Assembly: GCF_026768455.1 (NCBI RefSeq)
Contig: NZ_JAPPVQ010000018.1
Span: 1-40,537 of the forward strand
Reading direction: 5' to 3'
Source: Candidatus Nitrosotenuis cloacae
Lineage (GTDB): Archaea > Thermoproteota > Nitrososphaeria > Nitrososphaerales > Nitrosopumilaceae
DNA: 40,537 bases
Under the pieces are notes generated by a model, which did not search any database, was not told the DNA's origin, and saw only the letters and a list, made by a program, of their open reading frames with translations. Position 1 is the first letter of the stretch. The number at the start of each line of letters is the position of its first letter. Of this stretch, positions 6,422 to 14,602 are shown in pieces. The position numbers and the translations under genes were made by a program.

Positions 6422-7569
6422 GATCTCTTTCTGATTCCCTTCAAGTAAAATGCAGCAGCCGCTGCCGCAGCTCCGCCAATTCCAATTAGAACGTATGTCT
6501 CATCCAGTTTCATCTCTGGCGCACCGGTCTTGTCCGTCTTTTCCTCTGCCAAGTAAACTGTAAGGTCCTGTGCATTTGCGGTGTTTCCATCGCCGAACAG
6601 GTATACTGCCTCGGTCCTGTCGCCAGACTCTGAATTAAAGAACCATCCGCTCTTTGTCAGGTCCGCCGGTACTCTCTGACCATTGGTAGTCACTGCTTCT
6701 AGCACATTGTCGACTCGAATCTTTGTGGAGTTGTCTGTCGGGAGAATGACCACGTGTACAAGCGAGTTTAGCGGAAAGAACCCTCCTGAGAAGTATTCTG
6801 ACTTTTTGATCTGCTCTGTTTTTAGAAACTCTTGTGGCCTTATCTCGGTTAGTTCCCTTGCCAAGTGTGTATAGTCCTCAGATACTTTGAGCTGCATGAT
6901 CAATCCCTGGGGCTTTGGAAGTATTGTAAATGTCATTGTGGAGGCGTCATCCTTTGCTAGATTCTGCGCCATGTCGTAAAATCCGCCAAAGCCTCGAATC
7001 TGCTTTGGAATCAGGGTGCCTGAAATCTTGTTGAACATATAGTCGGTGCTCTCCATCTGCGCTACGTATACTGCGGAAACGGTTCCTGCACCTGACACCT
7101 CGCCCGATGTTGCAAGCGCCTTGTTTGCCTTGTCGTCATAATGGATGAACACCGAATGGAACTTTGTCTGGAGGGAAAACGCCGAGTTGATGTCTCCGAT
7201 GAGTGAGTCCCCGATGACTTTTGCCTTTTCCTGGGCCGCCTTGATTCCTCCCTCGCCCTCCACCCTTTTGCTGTTTATCATGACGCAAATCCTGTCGCTT
7301 ACTCCAAGGACGCATTGGTTTTCGTTTGTAATTATCACTGCAACCACGTCTGTCTGGTTTCGAATCTTTGCCTCAAGTTCTGGTGGGATCTGGAACTCCT
7401 GCGTGCTGGTTGTCTGCAGCGAGACTGACGCAGTCACGTTGTTTGAGATCTTTTGATCTACTATCACGGACGCCATCTCGTGGTATGTGGCAAAGCGCGG
7501 CTCTTCTGCAAACGCAGTTGTGGTGTATGGTAATGTTATGATTAGAAAAAGTATGAAAACCCGGTACAC
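6418..7569 (-). CDS. Exported, C-terminally membrane-anchored protein of unknown function
   Basis: 383 aa with a GTG start. Residues 1-21 are a signal peptide (cleavage near AFA). A large extracytoplasmic domain follows, and residues about 355-375 form one helix with a striking GGAAAAAAAFYL core before a basic end (KGIRKRS), so the protein is anchored with its bulk outside. Two cysteines are present (QCVLGVSDRICV), spaced as a possible disulfide. I know no named domain; it resembles thaumarchaeal cell-envelope proteins in layout only. A TTAATA box lies about 26 nt upstream. The 37808-38749 protein has the same architecture. Confidence 0.85.
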   Translation of the reverse strand: MYRVFILFLIITLPYTTTAFAEEPRFATYHEMASVIVDQKISNNVTASVSLQTTSTQEFQIPPELEAKIRNQTDVVAVIITNENQCVLGVSDRICVMINSKRVEGEGGIKAAQEKAKVIGDSLIGDINSAFSLQTKFHSVFIHYDDKANKALATSGEVSGAGTVSAVYVAQMESTDYMFNKISGTLIPKQIRGFGGFYDMAQNLAKDDASTMTFTILPKPQGLIMQLKVSEDYTHLARELTEIRPQEFLKTEQIKKSEYFSGGFFPLNSLVHVVILPTDNSTKIRVDNVLEAVTTNGQRVPADLTKSGWFFNSESGDRTEAVYLFGDGNTANAQDLTVYLAEEKTDKTGAPEMKLDETYVLIGIGGAAAAAAAFYLKGIRKRS

Positions 7570-7640
7570 GAGATGTCGAGCCTTGCTTTTGGTATTAACT
7601 TTACTCCAAATTTGTCAAGGAATTGACGTAAAGTCAAACG

Positions 7641-7740
7641 TTTAAATCTGAATGATATTTCACGGTAGTTAGACATCGAATTCAAACCGAAGGGGAACAA
7701 AATGCTGGCAGCCCGTGCGTAAAGGCTGCCAGCCCCATTT
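7641..7740 (+). ncRNA. Candidate structured small RNA, or strong 3' hairpin of pepF
   Basis: The 169-bp gap 7570-7738 holds no gene. It contains a perfect 10-bp inverted repeat, GCTGGCAGCC (7704-7713) and GGCTGCCAGC (7724-7733), with a 10-nt loop, partly extendable by AAAT/ATTT. On the plus strand a TTTAAAT box at 7641-7647 would start a transcript near 7668 ending after the stem at CCCATTT. On the minus strand the stem begins 6 bp after the pepF stop and is followed by ATTTTG, so it could be a terminator or mRNA-stabilising stem instead. No coding potential is seen. Confidence 0.35.
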
Positions 7741-9559
7741 AACTTAACGAAATTAACTCTTTTACTTGTGATCTGACGTAGTCAAATCCGTCCTGCCAGA
7801 ATGCCTTTGAACTGATGTCTATTCCGTACTGGTTCAGAAGAGTCTCGGGTTTCTGCGACCCGCCAGCAGCCAGTATCTTTACGTATGACTTTGCAAACGA
7901 CTCGCCCTCCTTTTTGTACCTATGGTACAACGACAGCGAGAGAAGGTTCCCAAAGGAGTACGCGTAACAGTAGAACGGGGTGTGGAAAAAGTGCGGAATA
8001 CAGCTCCACTCTATGCCAAAGTCATCTGTCATCTCTATGGAATTCGCAAACTGCATCTTGAGGTTCTTGCTATATGTCTTTGATATCTCGTCCACCGTGG
8101 TGCCATCTGCAATCTGCTTGTGGGCAGATATCTCAAACAACGTAAAGAACGCCTGGCGCATTATCGTGGCGTACAGGTCGTCAATCTTTTCTGAAAGTAT
8201 GAGGCGTTTTTCTCCTGCCGTCATCTGGTCTGATATGTTGTCATATAGGAGCAACTCTGAGAACGTAGATGCAGTCTCTGCAAGTGGAAGTGGTGCCTCT
8301 GATACCAGAATCGATTGCTTTGATGCCGCCTGACTGTGCACCGCATGGCCCAACTCGTGGGCAAGTGTGAACACGTCCCTCGATTTGCCTGTGTAGTTGA
8401 GAAGAACGTACGGCGTCATCTTTGGTGTTATCGTGCTGCAGAACGCCCCGTCTCTTTTTCCCGCCCTTACCTCCGAGTCGATGTGGTTTTCCTTGAACAC
8501 TCTTTCTGCGTATTCTGACAACGCAGGGCTGAATCTTCCAAGTGATTCTAAGACCAGCTTTGACGCCTTTTCGTAGGAATAGTTTCTGTCCTTGATCTTT
8601 TTGGTGTTTGGAGCGTACAGGTCATACCGTCGAAGCTTTTTCAATCCTAGTGCCTTTGCCTTGTATGAGAAAAACTCGTAAAACACGGGGGCGTTTTCCC
8701 TACAGACCTCTAGTAGCGTGTCTATGGTTTTGTCATCCACGTCGTTTCCTATGTTCCTAATTGATATTGGGGAGGAATATCCTCGGATGTCTATTCCTTC
8801 GTCCTTCCAGTTCTGTACTAGGTTCTGGTAGATCTCACCTACCACGCCCTTATTCTGGCGGTATTTTGTCAAAAGTGTCTTGTATGCAAGCTCACGCATT
8901 TTGGGATCTGCGCTCCTGACAAGAACTGTGAGTTGCTCGCGCGTCATTTTTTTCTTTTTGCCGTTGACTGTGATGATGTACTCAAACGCATTTGTTATCT
9001 TGTCATACAGCTTGACTAGCGCAGTGGAGCCGGTGACATCCAGAGTGTTGATTATCCTTTCTTCCGGTTCTGAAAGAGAATACTTTGCAAGAAGGCGCTT
9101 GTGCCTTAGGTACTCTTTTATGTCGCCCGAATTTCTCATCAGTCTCTGCGCGTTTTTTTCGTCGATTTTGCGCTTCCACCATAAATCAAAAAACAGCATC
9201 TTGTTGTCGATCTCTGCTCCCAATTTTGACATTCTTGTGACAAGTGATGTTGCCTCGTCGGATTGGGTGTCTGCAGAATACATAAGCGATGCGTATCCTC
9301 CTACAATACTTGCCTCTTCTGAAATCTGTTCTATGCTCTTGATTATCTTAAAAAAGTCTTTTTCTGGCATGGTTGGCCTTAGCAATTTTTTTAGTTTTTC
9401 AAACTGTGTTACCTTGTTCTGAAGATCGGAAATCTGCTTTGCAAACTTGGGTGTCTTGTGACCGGGGGATAATTCTCGAAGATCCCATTTTCCCTGCTTG
9501 TACATCAGAATTTGGTTTCCTTGAGCCAATATATCACTTCTAACGCCTAAATACCGCAT
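7739..9559 (-). CDS. pepF: M3-family oligoendopeptidase F-like metallopeptidase
   Basis: 606 aa cytoplasmic zinc peptidase that degrades short peptides. The M3 signature HELGHAVHSQ begins at residue 401. His401 and His405 bind zinc, Glu402 is catalytic, and the third ligand is probably a Glu in ETASTFSE (429-436). The helical N-terminal two thirds and the C-terminal FYCYAYSFGNLL region match PepF. The length is typical (about 600 aa). It starts 16 bp from the divergent tRNA-Val, so their promoters interleave. A strong hairpin follows the stop codon. Confidence 0.95.
   Translation of the reverse strand: MRYLGVRSDILAQGNQILMYKQGKWDLRELSPGHKTPKFAKQISDLQNKVTQFEKLKKLLRPTMPEKDFFKIIKSIEQISEEASIVGGYASLMYSADTQSDEATSLVTRMSKLGAEIDNKMLFFDLWWKRKIDEKNAQRLMRNSGDIKEYLRHKRLLAKYSLSEPEERIINTLDVTGSTALVKLYDKITNAFEYIITVNGKKKKMTREQLTVLVRSADPKMRELAYKTLLTKYRQNKGVVGEIYQNLVQNWKDEGIDIRGYSSPISIRNIGNDVDDKTIDTLLEVCRENAPVFYEFFSYKAKALGLKKLRRYDLYAPNTKKIKDRNYSYEKASKLVLESLGRFSPALSEYAERVFKENHIDSEVRAGKRDGAFCSTITPKMTPYVLLNYTGKSRDVFTLAHELGHAVHSQAASKQSILVSEAPLPLAETASTFSELLLYDNISDQMTAGEKRLILSEKIDDLYATIMRQAFFTLFEISAHKQIADGTTVDEISKTYSKNLKMQFANSIEMTDDFGIEWSCIPHFFHTPFYCYAYSFGNLLSLSLYHRYKKEGESFAKSYVKILAAGGSQKPETLLNQYGIDISSKAFWQDGFDYVRSQVKELISLS
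9547..9554 (+). promoter_or_regulatory. TATA-like box of tRNA-Val
   Basis: CTAAATAC is centred about 26 nt upstream of the tRNA 5' end at 9576. It overlaps the first codons of pepF on the other strand. Confidence 0.35.
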
Positions 9560-9575
9560 GGTTTTCTCATAAAAT

Positions 9576-9670
9576 GGACCGGTTGTCTAGTGGTTAGGAT
9601 GACGCACTCACACTGCGTAAGGATGTCAAACATCCCGCAATGGTCATGGGTTCAAATCCCATTCGGTCCA
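9576..9670 (+). tRNA. tRNA-Val (anticodon CAC) with a 22-nt intron in the variable region
   Basis: The acceptor stem is GGACCGG/TCGGTCC with discriminator A; CCA is not encoded. The anticodon stem is ACGCA/TGCGT around loop CTCACAC (anticodon 9609-9611). The T arm is ATGGG-TTCAAAT-CCCAT. Between anticodon stem and T stem there are 27 nt instead of about 5. Removing 9620-9641 leaves the normal variable region AGGTC. The anticodon loop itself is uninterrupted, so the intron is non-canonical. Confidence 0.93.
9620..9641 (+). other. Non-canonical tRNA intron with bulge-helix-bulge motif
   Basis: The inner hairpin is GGATG-TCAAA-CATCC (9621-9635). The 4-bp central helix is TGCG (9614-9617) with CGCA (9636-9639). 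The 3-nt bulges are TAA (9618-9620) and ATG (9640-9642), and the outer pairs are 9613-9643 and 9612-9644. Cutting each bulge after its second base, as the archaeal splicing endonuclease does, releases exactly 22 nt at about position 44/45 of the mature tRNA. Confidence 0.8.
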
Positions 9671-9729
9671 CTATCTAGTTCTGAAAATTACTGAGCATTG
9701 CCTTGGGGGTAGCCAGGATGCCGCTGTGT

Positions 9730-10806
9730 CTAGCCTACGAACTGGAACCGTTTTTCCTTGTACCCCTTGTCAAGAGGGCCGATAATGGGTATCTTGTTCT
9801 CGCAAAACTTGCATCTGTTTTGTACATCAAGATTCCACTCCAAAATGTCAAAGTTGTACCTCCTTACAACAATTTTTTTACACTCTGGGCAGTAAGTGTG
9901 CTCATATGGGTGCCCCGGCACGTTTCCTATGTATGCGTACTTGAGACCTTCCTTTCTTGCAATGTCGTAGTGGTTTTCCAGCGTCTTGATTGGTGTTGAG
10001 GGAAATTCCATCATCTTGTAGTCTGGATGAAATCTCAAAAAATGAATCGGCATTTCAGGACCGCATGTATCATAAATGAACTTGCAGAGCTTTTTTGCAT
10101 GCTCCAAATCATCTCCTACCTGCGGTACCACCAAGTCAGTTATCTCAACATGAATGTCTTTCTCTTTTACCAGTCTTGATACCGTGTCAAAGACTGGCTG
10201 TGCGCTTGGTATTCCAATGTATTTTCTGACAAACTGCTTCTCTCCGTTTCCCTTAAAGTCCACAGTTATGCAATCCAAAAACTCCTTCATCATTGACACT
10301 GACTCTGGTGTGCAGTATCCGTTTGAGACAAAAATGTTGAACAATCCGTGCTTTCTTGCAATAACTCCACAATCTCGCGCAAATTCCAGAAAAATCGTCG
10401 GCTCGTTATAAGTATACGCTATGCCCTGGCATCCGTTCTCAAGGGCCTGTGAGACTACCTCCTCAGGAGTATAGTCCGCACCTTCTATCTTTCTTCTCTG
10501 ACTCAGATCGTAGTTTATACAGTACTTGCAGAGCCAGTTGCAACCTGTGGTGCCGACTGAAAATATCTTTGTGCCCTGCATGTAGTGCGTGACCGGCTTT
10601 TTCTCAATTGGGTCTATGTGTGCCGCAGCTACTTTGCCATAAACATACAGAACAAGTTTTCCGTCCTTGTTGCCCCTGATACCGCACAGTCCTATCTGGC
10701 CCTTACCAATCTCGCAGTATCTGGCACAAGCCAGGCAACGAACCTTGTCGTTTGGCAATCTCTCATAAAGAATCGCTTCCTTTTCTACCGTACAGTCAAT
10801 AAGCAT
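9730..10806 (-). CDS. amrS: AmmeMemoRadiSam system radical SAM enzyme
   Basis: 358 aa from the ATG at 10806. A TTG at 10839 would add 11 residues, but family members usually begin just before the KEAILYERL segment. An N-terminal Cys cluster, CLACARYC followed by GLCGIRGN, precedes the radical-SAM motif CNWLCKYC (CxxxCxxC, about residues 89-96). The C-terminus has another zinc-type set (CPECKKI, CKFCENK). Radical SAM enzymes cleave S-adenosylmethionine at a 4Fe-4S cluster. This subgroup normally occurs with AMMECR1 and Memo proteins; neither is in this window, and the reaction is unknown. The divergent neighbour makes S-adenosylmethionine, which is a tempting functional link. Confidence 0.9.
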   Translation of the reverse strand: MLIDCTVEKEAILYERLPNDKVRCLACARYCEIGKGQIGLCGIRGNKDGKLVLYVYGKVAAAHIDPIEKKPVTHYMQGTKIFSVGTTGCNWLCKYCINYDLSQRRKIEGADYTPEEVVSQALENGCQGIAYTYNEPTIFLEFARDCGVIARKHGLFNIFVSNGYCTPESVSMMKEFLDCITVDFKGNGEKQFVRKYIGIPSAQPVFDTVSRLVKEKDIHVEITDLVVPQVGDDLEHAKKLCKFIYDTCGPEMPIHFLRFHPDYKMMEFPSTPIKTLENHYDIARKEGLKYAYIGNVPGHPYEHTYCPECKKIVVRRYNFDILEWNLDVQNRCKFCENKIPIIGPLDKGYKEKRFQFVG

Positions 10807-10891
10807 ACCTTGGTTATTAACAGGGCAAGCAATTCTCAAATCTGAAAATTATATTTTGATCTAATTTACTTCGGTACTGCTAAAAGTCTGA

Positions 10892-12091
10892 TTGTCCGAC
10901 AGAGTCTTCATCGAGTCAATAGACCGCATACCTACATACCAAAAACAGTTTGAAATTGTGGAAAGAAAGGGACTAGGCCACCCTGACACCATATGTGATC
11001 TTCTGATGAACAAGGTCTCAATCGAACTATCCAAACTTTACCTAAAGGAGACGGGGGCAATCCAGCACCACAACATGGACAAAACCATGCTTGTGGCAGG
11101 CAAGACTGAGATCAAATTTGGCGGCGGCAAGGTGCTAAAGCCAATGAAGTTGATTCTTGGGGACAGGGCTACATTCCAAGTGAACGGAAGAACACTGCCT
11201 ATTGGTGATTTTGTGAAGGAGACTGCCAAGGAGTGGTTTGAAAAACACCTGCGATATGTGACAGGAGATGATCTCACATACCAGTTGGAAATAGGCCCTA
11301 CCTCTAGGGAACTACAGTCAATATTCAAAAAGCCAAAGACGATTGCGGCAAATGATACATCCGTTCTGGTCGGCTATGCGCCGTTTACGGACACAGAATC
11401 GGCAGTTCTTGAGGTGGAGAAATTCATAAACTCTCCCAAGTTCAAATCGGAATTTCCGGCAGCCGGCGAGGATGTCAAGGTGATGGGATTTAGAAACGGC
11501 AATTCGCTTGACCTTACTGTTGCAGTTGCATTTGTAGACAGGCACGTATCTTCGGAAAAGGATTATTTTGCAAAAAAACACGCCATGGTCGATGCGATAA
11601 ACGAATTTGCCTCACAAAAATACAACTTTACGGTGAATACTGCAATTAACTGCCTTGATGACCCGGACCGTGGGCTTGATGGGATCTATCTTACCGTCCT
11701 TGGCACATCTGCGGATCATGCAGATTCGGGCGAGGTCGGGCGTGGAAACAAGGCCAACCAGGTAATCTCACCAAGCAGGCCTGCAGGGGCTGAGGCAATT
11801 GCGGGAAAAAACCCAGTTAGCCACATCGGTAAGATATACAACGCAATGTCGTTCAAGCTGGCAGACGAGATACATCAACAGGTCACGGGAATGGATGAGG
11901 TGTTTGTGTGGATGTACAATGTGATTGGAAGGCCTGTTAACGACCCAAAAGCAATAGTGATCCAGCCAGTCACAAAAACAACTCTTGCAAAATCTGAAAT
12001 GGAACGGATTAGCGATATAGTTTCGGGCAATCTTGAACGGATGGATCAGTTCTGCATGGGGCTCTTGTCTGAGGATGTGCCTGTAGCCTAG
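10892..12091 (+). CDS. mat: Archaeal S-adenosylmethionine synthetase
   Basis: 399 aa, TTG start. It makes S-adenosylmethionine from methionine and ATP in the cytoplasm. The sequence follows the archaeal MAT family, which is only distantly related to bacterial MetK: an N-terminal [14 protein letters not shown], then [40 protein letters not shown] split over the middle, and [15 protein letters not shown]. The length is as expected (about 400 aa). A CTAATTTAC box sits roughly 28 nt upstream, shared with the divergent radical-SAM gene. The 3' end overlaps the RtcB stop by 4 bp in convergent orientation. Confidence 0.97.
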   Translation: MSDRVFIESIDRIPTYQKQFEIVERKGLGHPDTICDLLMNKVSIELSKLYLKETGAIQHHNMDKTMLVAGKTEIKFGGGKVLKPMKLILGDRATFQVNGRTLPIGDFVKETAKEWFEKHLRYVTGDDLTYQLEIGPTSRELQSIFKKPKTIAANDTSVLVGYAPFTDTESAVLEVEKFINSPKFKSEFPAAGEDVKVMGFRNGNSLDLTVAVAFVDRHVSSEKDYFAKKHAMVDAINEFASQKYNFTVNTAINCLDDPDRGLDGIYLTVLGTSADHADSGEVGRGNKANQVISPSRPAGAEAIAGKNPVSHIGKIYNAMSFKLADEIHQQVTGMDEVFVWMYNVIGRPVNDPKAIVIQPVTKTTLAKSEMERISDIVSGNLERMDQFCMGLLSEDVPVA

Positions 12092-13539
12092 CCCTTCATA
12101 ACTCCAATTGGAACCAGACGAGCCACCTTTGTGGCAATTCCAATATCGTGTGAGATCTGTGCCACCTTGTCGACATCCTTGTAGACCTCCGGCGCCTCTT
12201 CAACTACGTCGTATCTGGTCATGGACTTTAGCACAATTCCCTGCCGCTCTAGCTGTTCTACTACCTGCTTGTAGTTGTAGTTTTTGTGGGCGGCAGTCCT
12301 TGACATCAACCTACCTGCTCCATGTACTGTGGACCCAAACGTCATATCCATCGAGTTTGGCCTTCCCAAAAGAATCCAGCTTGCGGATCCCATGGAGCCT
12401 GGAATGAACGTTGGCTGTCCTATGTCTCGATACATTCTTGGAATCTCCATGCGTCCTGCAGGAAATGCCCGCGTTGCACCTTTTCGGTGGACGATCACAT
12501 TTTTCCTTCCCCCATTCACTTGATGCTCTTCAACTTTGGCGCTATTGTGTGCAATGTCGTACACCAATTCAATTCCCAAATCTGATTCGGACTGGCCAAA
12601 CACAGTGCCAAACGACTTTCTGACCCAGTGCGTGATTGCCTGTCTGTTGCTCCAAGCAAAATTCATTGCACAGTGCATTGCTTTTTTGTACGCCACTCCC
12701 TCATCCGATGTGTATGGAACGCAGGCAAGCTGCCTGTCTGGCAGGCTGATGCTGTATTTGCCGTACGATTGCTCGCAGACGCTCAAATAATCCTTGCAAA
12801 TCTGGTGCCCAAGGCCACGTGAACCGCAGTGAATCAAAACCGTGACATCTCCATTCTTGATGCCGATCTTCTCTGCTGCATGTTCGTCAAATATCTCTTG
12901 CACCACCTGAATCTCAAGAAAATGATTCCCAGATCCGATGCTTCCAAGCTGAGGCGCACCTCTTGCATGCGCCATCTCTGACACCATTTGGGGATCCGCT
13001 TCATCCATGCGGCCTCCCTCCTCGCAAAACTCTAGATCCTCCTTTGTTGCGTAACCGTTGTCCGCAAGCCAGTTTACTCCCCTTACGAGAACCTCATCGA
13101 GTTGTGACTGCGTCAAGCGTATGCATCCCTCTTTTTTGCCGTAACCAGAAGGTATTGCTGAAAAAAGATCCTCTACCAATTCTTTTATCCTCGGCCGTAC
13201 TTGGGACTCTGTCAGATTTGTCCTCAGGAGCCTAACTCCGCAGTTTATGTCGTATCCAACGCTGCCCGGGCTGATTATTCCGTCTTCTGCATCCATCGCA
13301 GCAACTCCTCCAACTGGAAACCCGTAACCCTGGTGCCCGTCTGGCAGGACGACTACGTTTTTTTGGACCCCCTGTAACATGGAGACATTGACTGCCTGTT
13401 GAATCGTTTTATCTGCCATCATCTTTGCCAAGAGATTCTCATCTGCAAATATTCTGACTGGCACCTTCATGCCGATTGATTCGTTTTGTTCTATTTTGTA
13501 CTCAAAATCTCCAATCTTGTTGGCAGTATTACCAGTCAT
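12088..13539 (-). CDS. rtcB: RtcB, tRNA-splicing RNA ligase
   Basis: 483 aa from the ATG at 13539; a TTG at 13560 would add 7 residues. The enzyme joins 2',3'-cyclic-phosphate and 5'-OH RNA ends with GTP and Mn2+, the final step of archaeal tRNA intron splicing. Metal and catalytic segments are visible: YDINCGVRLL (Cys ligand), GSGNHFLEIQ and HCGSRGLGHQ (His ligands), HNSAKVEEH, HRKGATRAFPAG, and VHGAGRLMSR containing the His that is guanylylated. The length is standard. The window also holds an intron-containing tRNA-Val 2.4 kb away, a natural substrate. Confidence 0.97.
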   Translation of the reverse strand: MTGNTANKIGDFEYKIEQNESIGMKVPVRIFADENLLAKMMADKTIQQAVNVSMLQGVQKNVVVLPDGHQGYGFPVGGVAAMDAEDGIISPGSVGYDINCGVRLLRTNLTESQVRPRIKELVEDLFSAIPSGYGKKEGCIRLTQSQLDEVLVRGVNWLADNGYATKEDLEFCEEGGRMDEADPQMVSEMAHARGAPQLGSIGSGNHFLEIQVVQEIFDEHAAEKIGIKNGDVTVLIHCGSRGLGHQICKDYLSVCEQSYGKYSISLPDRQLACVPYTSDEGVAYKKAMHCAMNFAWSNRQAITHWVRKSFGTVFGQSESDLGIELVYDIAHNSAKVEEHQVNGGRKNVIVHRKGATRAFPAGRMEIPRMYRDIGQPTFIPGSMGSASWILLGRPNSMDMTFGSTVHGAGRLMSRTAAHKNYNYKQVVEQLERQGIVLKSMTRYDVVEEAPEVYKDVDKVAQISHDIGIATKVARLVPIGVMKG

Positions 13540-13714
13540 TATAGAATCCTGACTCTGCAATGTGGATTTGGGGCAGTTTCAAATCGTACCCTGTGTGCTT
13601 TTTTGATATATTAGACGATGGCACAATTCCCTGATCTGAAAACATGCATGCATGAACTCAAACTGGTAGTCAAGATGGACAATGCTTTTCAATTACAGTC
13701 GTATATTTTTTACA

Positions 13715-14596
13715 TTGGCTTATGCTGTGATTGGCGGACCGTCTTCAAAGGCTCTGGCTAAAAAAATTGCAAAAAAACTAGGTGCAAACTACGTAGATAC
13801 AAAGACGCATGTTTTTCCAGACGGTGAGGTAAAGATCACACTCGACCAAGTTCCAAGGGGTAGCAAGATTGTAGTTGTGAACTCTATTCAACCCCCAGTC
13901 GACTCTAATCTGATTCAAACGTGCGTACTGCTATCAAAAGCAAGACTGTACTCCCAACACGTGTTGGCAGTGATTCCATACCTTGGCTACCTGCGTCAGG
14001 ACATCGAGTTTCTTCCAGGTGAGGTTGTGACAAGTGCGCTTGTGGCAAAACTCCTAAAATCTGCCGGTGCAAGCAAGGTGATAGTAGCGGACGCCCACAG
14101 CACAATTGCCCTTGCCTATTTTGAGATTCCAGTACGAAATGTGAGCGCCGTGCCAAAAATTGCCAAATTCTTTAAGAAGATGGCACTCAATGCACCGCTT
14201 GTGGTGGCGCCTGACCTTTTCTGGGCAAACACGGCAGATGAGTTTGCCAGGCTGCTTGGAACCACGTCTACTGCGCTGAACAAGCAAAGGGACAGAAAGA
14301 CCGGGAAGATACGAATCATTCCGTCAAAGAAAACAAATCTCTTGCACCGCGACATCATTCTGCTTGACGATATGATAAGCACCGGAACGAGCATGATAAA
14401 GGCTGCAAAATATCTACAAAGTCAGAATTGCGGTCGCATTTATGCCGCATGCACACACGGTATCTTGGTATCTGGCGCGGAAAAGAAAATTCGTGACGCC
14501 GGAATCAAAAAAATCGTCAGCACAAACACCATACTGAACAAGACATCCTCAATCGACGTATCTGATGTCATTGCGGATGCGATTGGGTGTTGGTGA
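13715..14596 (+). CDS. prs: Ribose-phosphate pyrophosphokinase (PRPP synthetase)
   Basis: 293 aa from the TTG at 13715, chosen because the family homology begins at AYAVIGGPSS. An ATG at 13682 would add 11 hydrophobic, poorly matching residues. The enzyme converts ribose 5-phosphate and ATP to PRPP for purine, pyrimidine and NAD synthesis. Motifs are DGEVKITLDQ near the N-terminus, the ATP/metal region YLGYLRQDIEF, the His of ADAHSTIALAYF, and the PRPP-binding loop LLDDMISTGTS. It ends 6 bp from the convergent AMP phosphorylase gene, so the making and salvage ends of ribose-phosphate metabolism lie side by side. Confidence 0.95.
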   Translation: MAYAVIGGPSSKALAKKIAKKLGANYVDTKTHVFPDGEVKITLDQVPRGSKIVVVNSIQPPVDSNLIQTCVLLSKARLYSQHVLAVIPYLGYLRQDIEFLPGEVVTSALVAKLLKSAGASKVIVADAHSTIALAYFEIPVRNVSAVPKIAKFFKKMALNAPLVVAPDLFWANTADEFARLLGTTSTALNKQRDRKTGKIRIIPSKKTNLLHRDIILLDDMISTGTSMIKAAKYLQSQNCGRIYAACTHGILVSGAEKKIRDAGIKKIVSTNTILNKTSSIDVSDVIADAIGCW

Positions 14597-14602
14597 TCCT
14601 CG

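Noticed and set aside
7703-7720. Mini-frame ATG CTG GCA GCC CGT GCG TAA in the pepF-side hairpin, with GGGG upstream
   Set aside because: It is only six codons, with no gene downstream on the plus strand to regulate, so a leader peptide is not supported.
13682-13714. Upstream ATG start for prs
   Set aside because: It adds 11 hydrophobic residues not seen in the family. Homology starts at AYAVIGG right after the TTG at 13715, although the ATG cannot be excluded.
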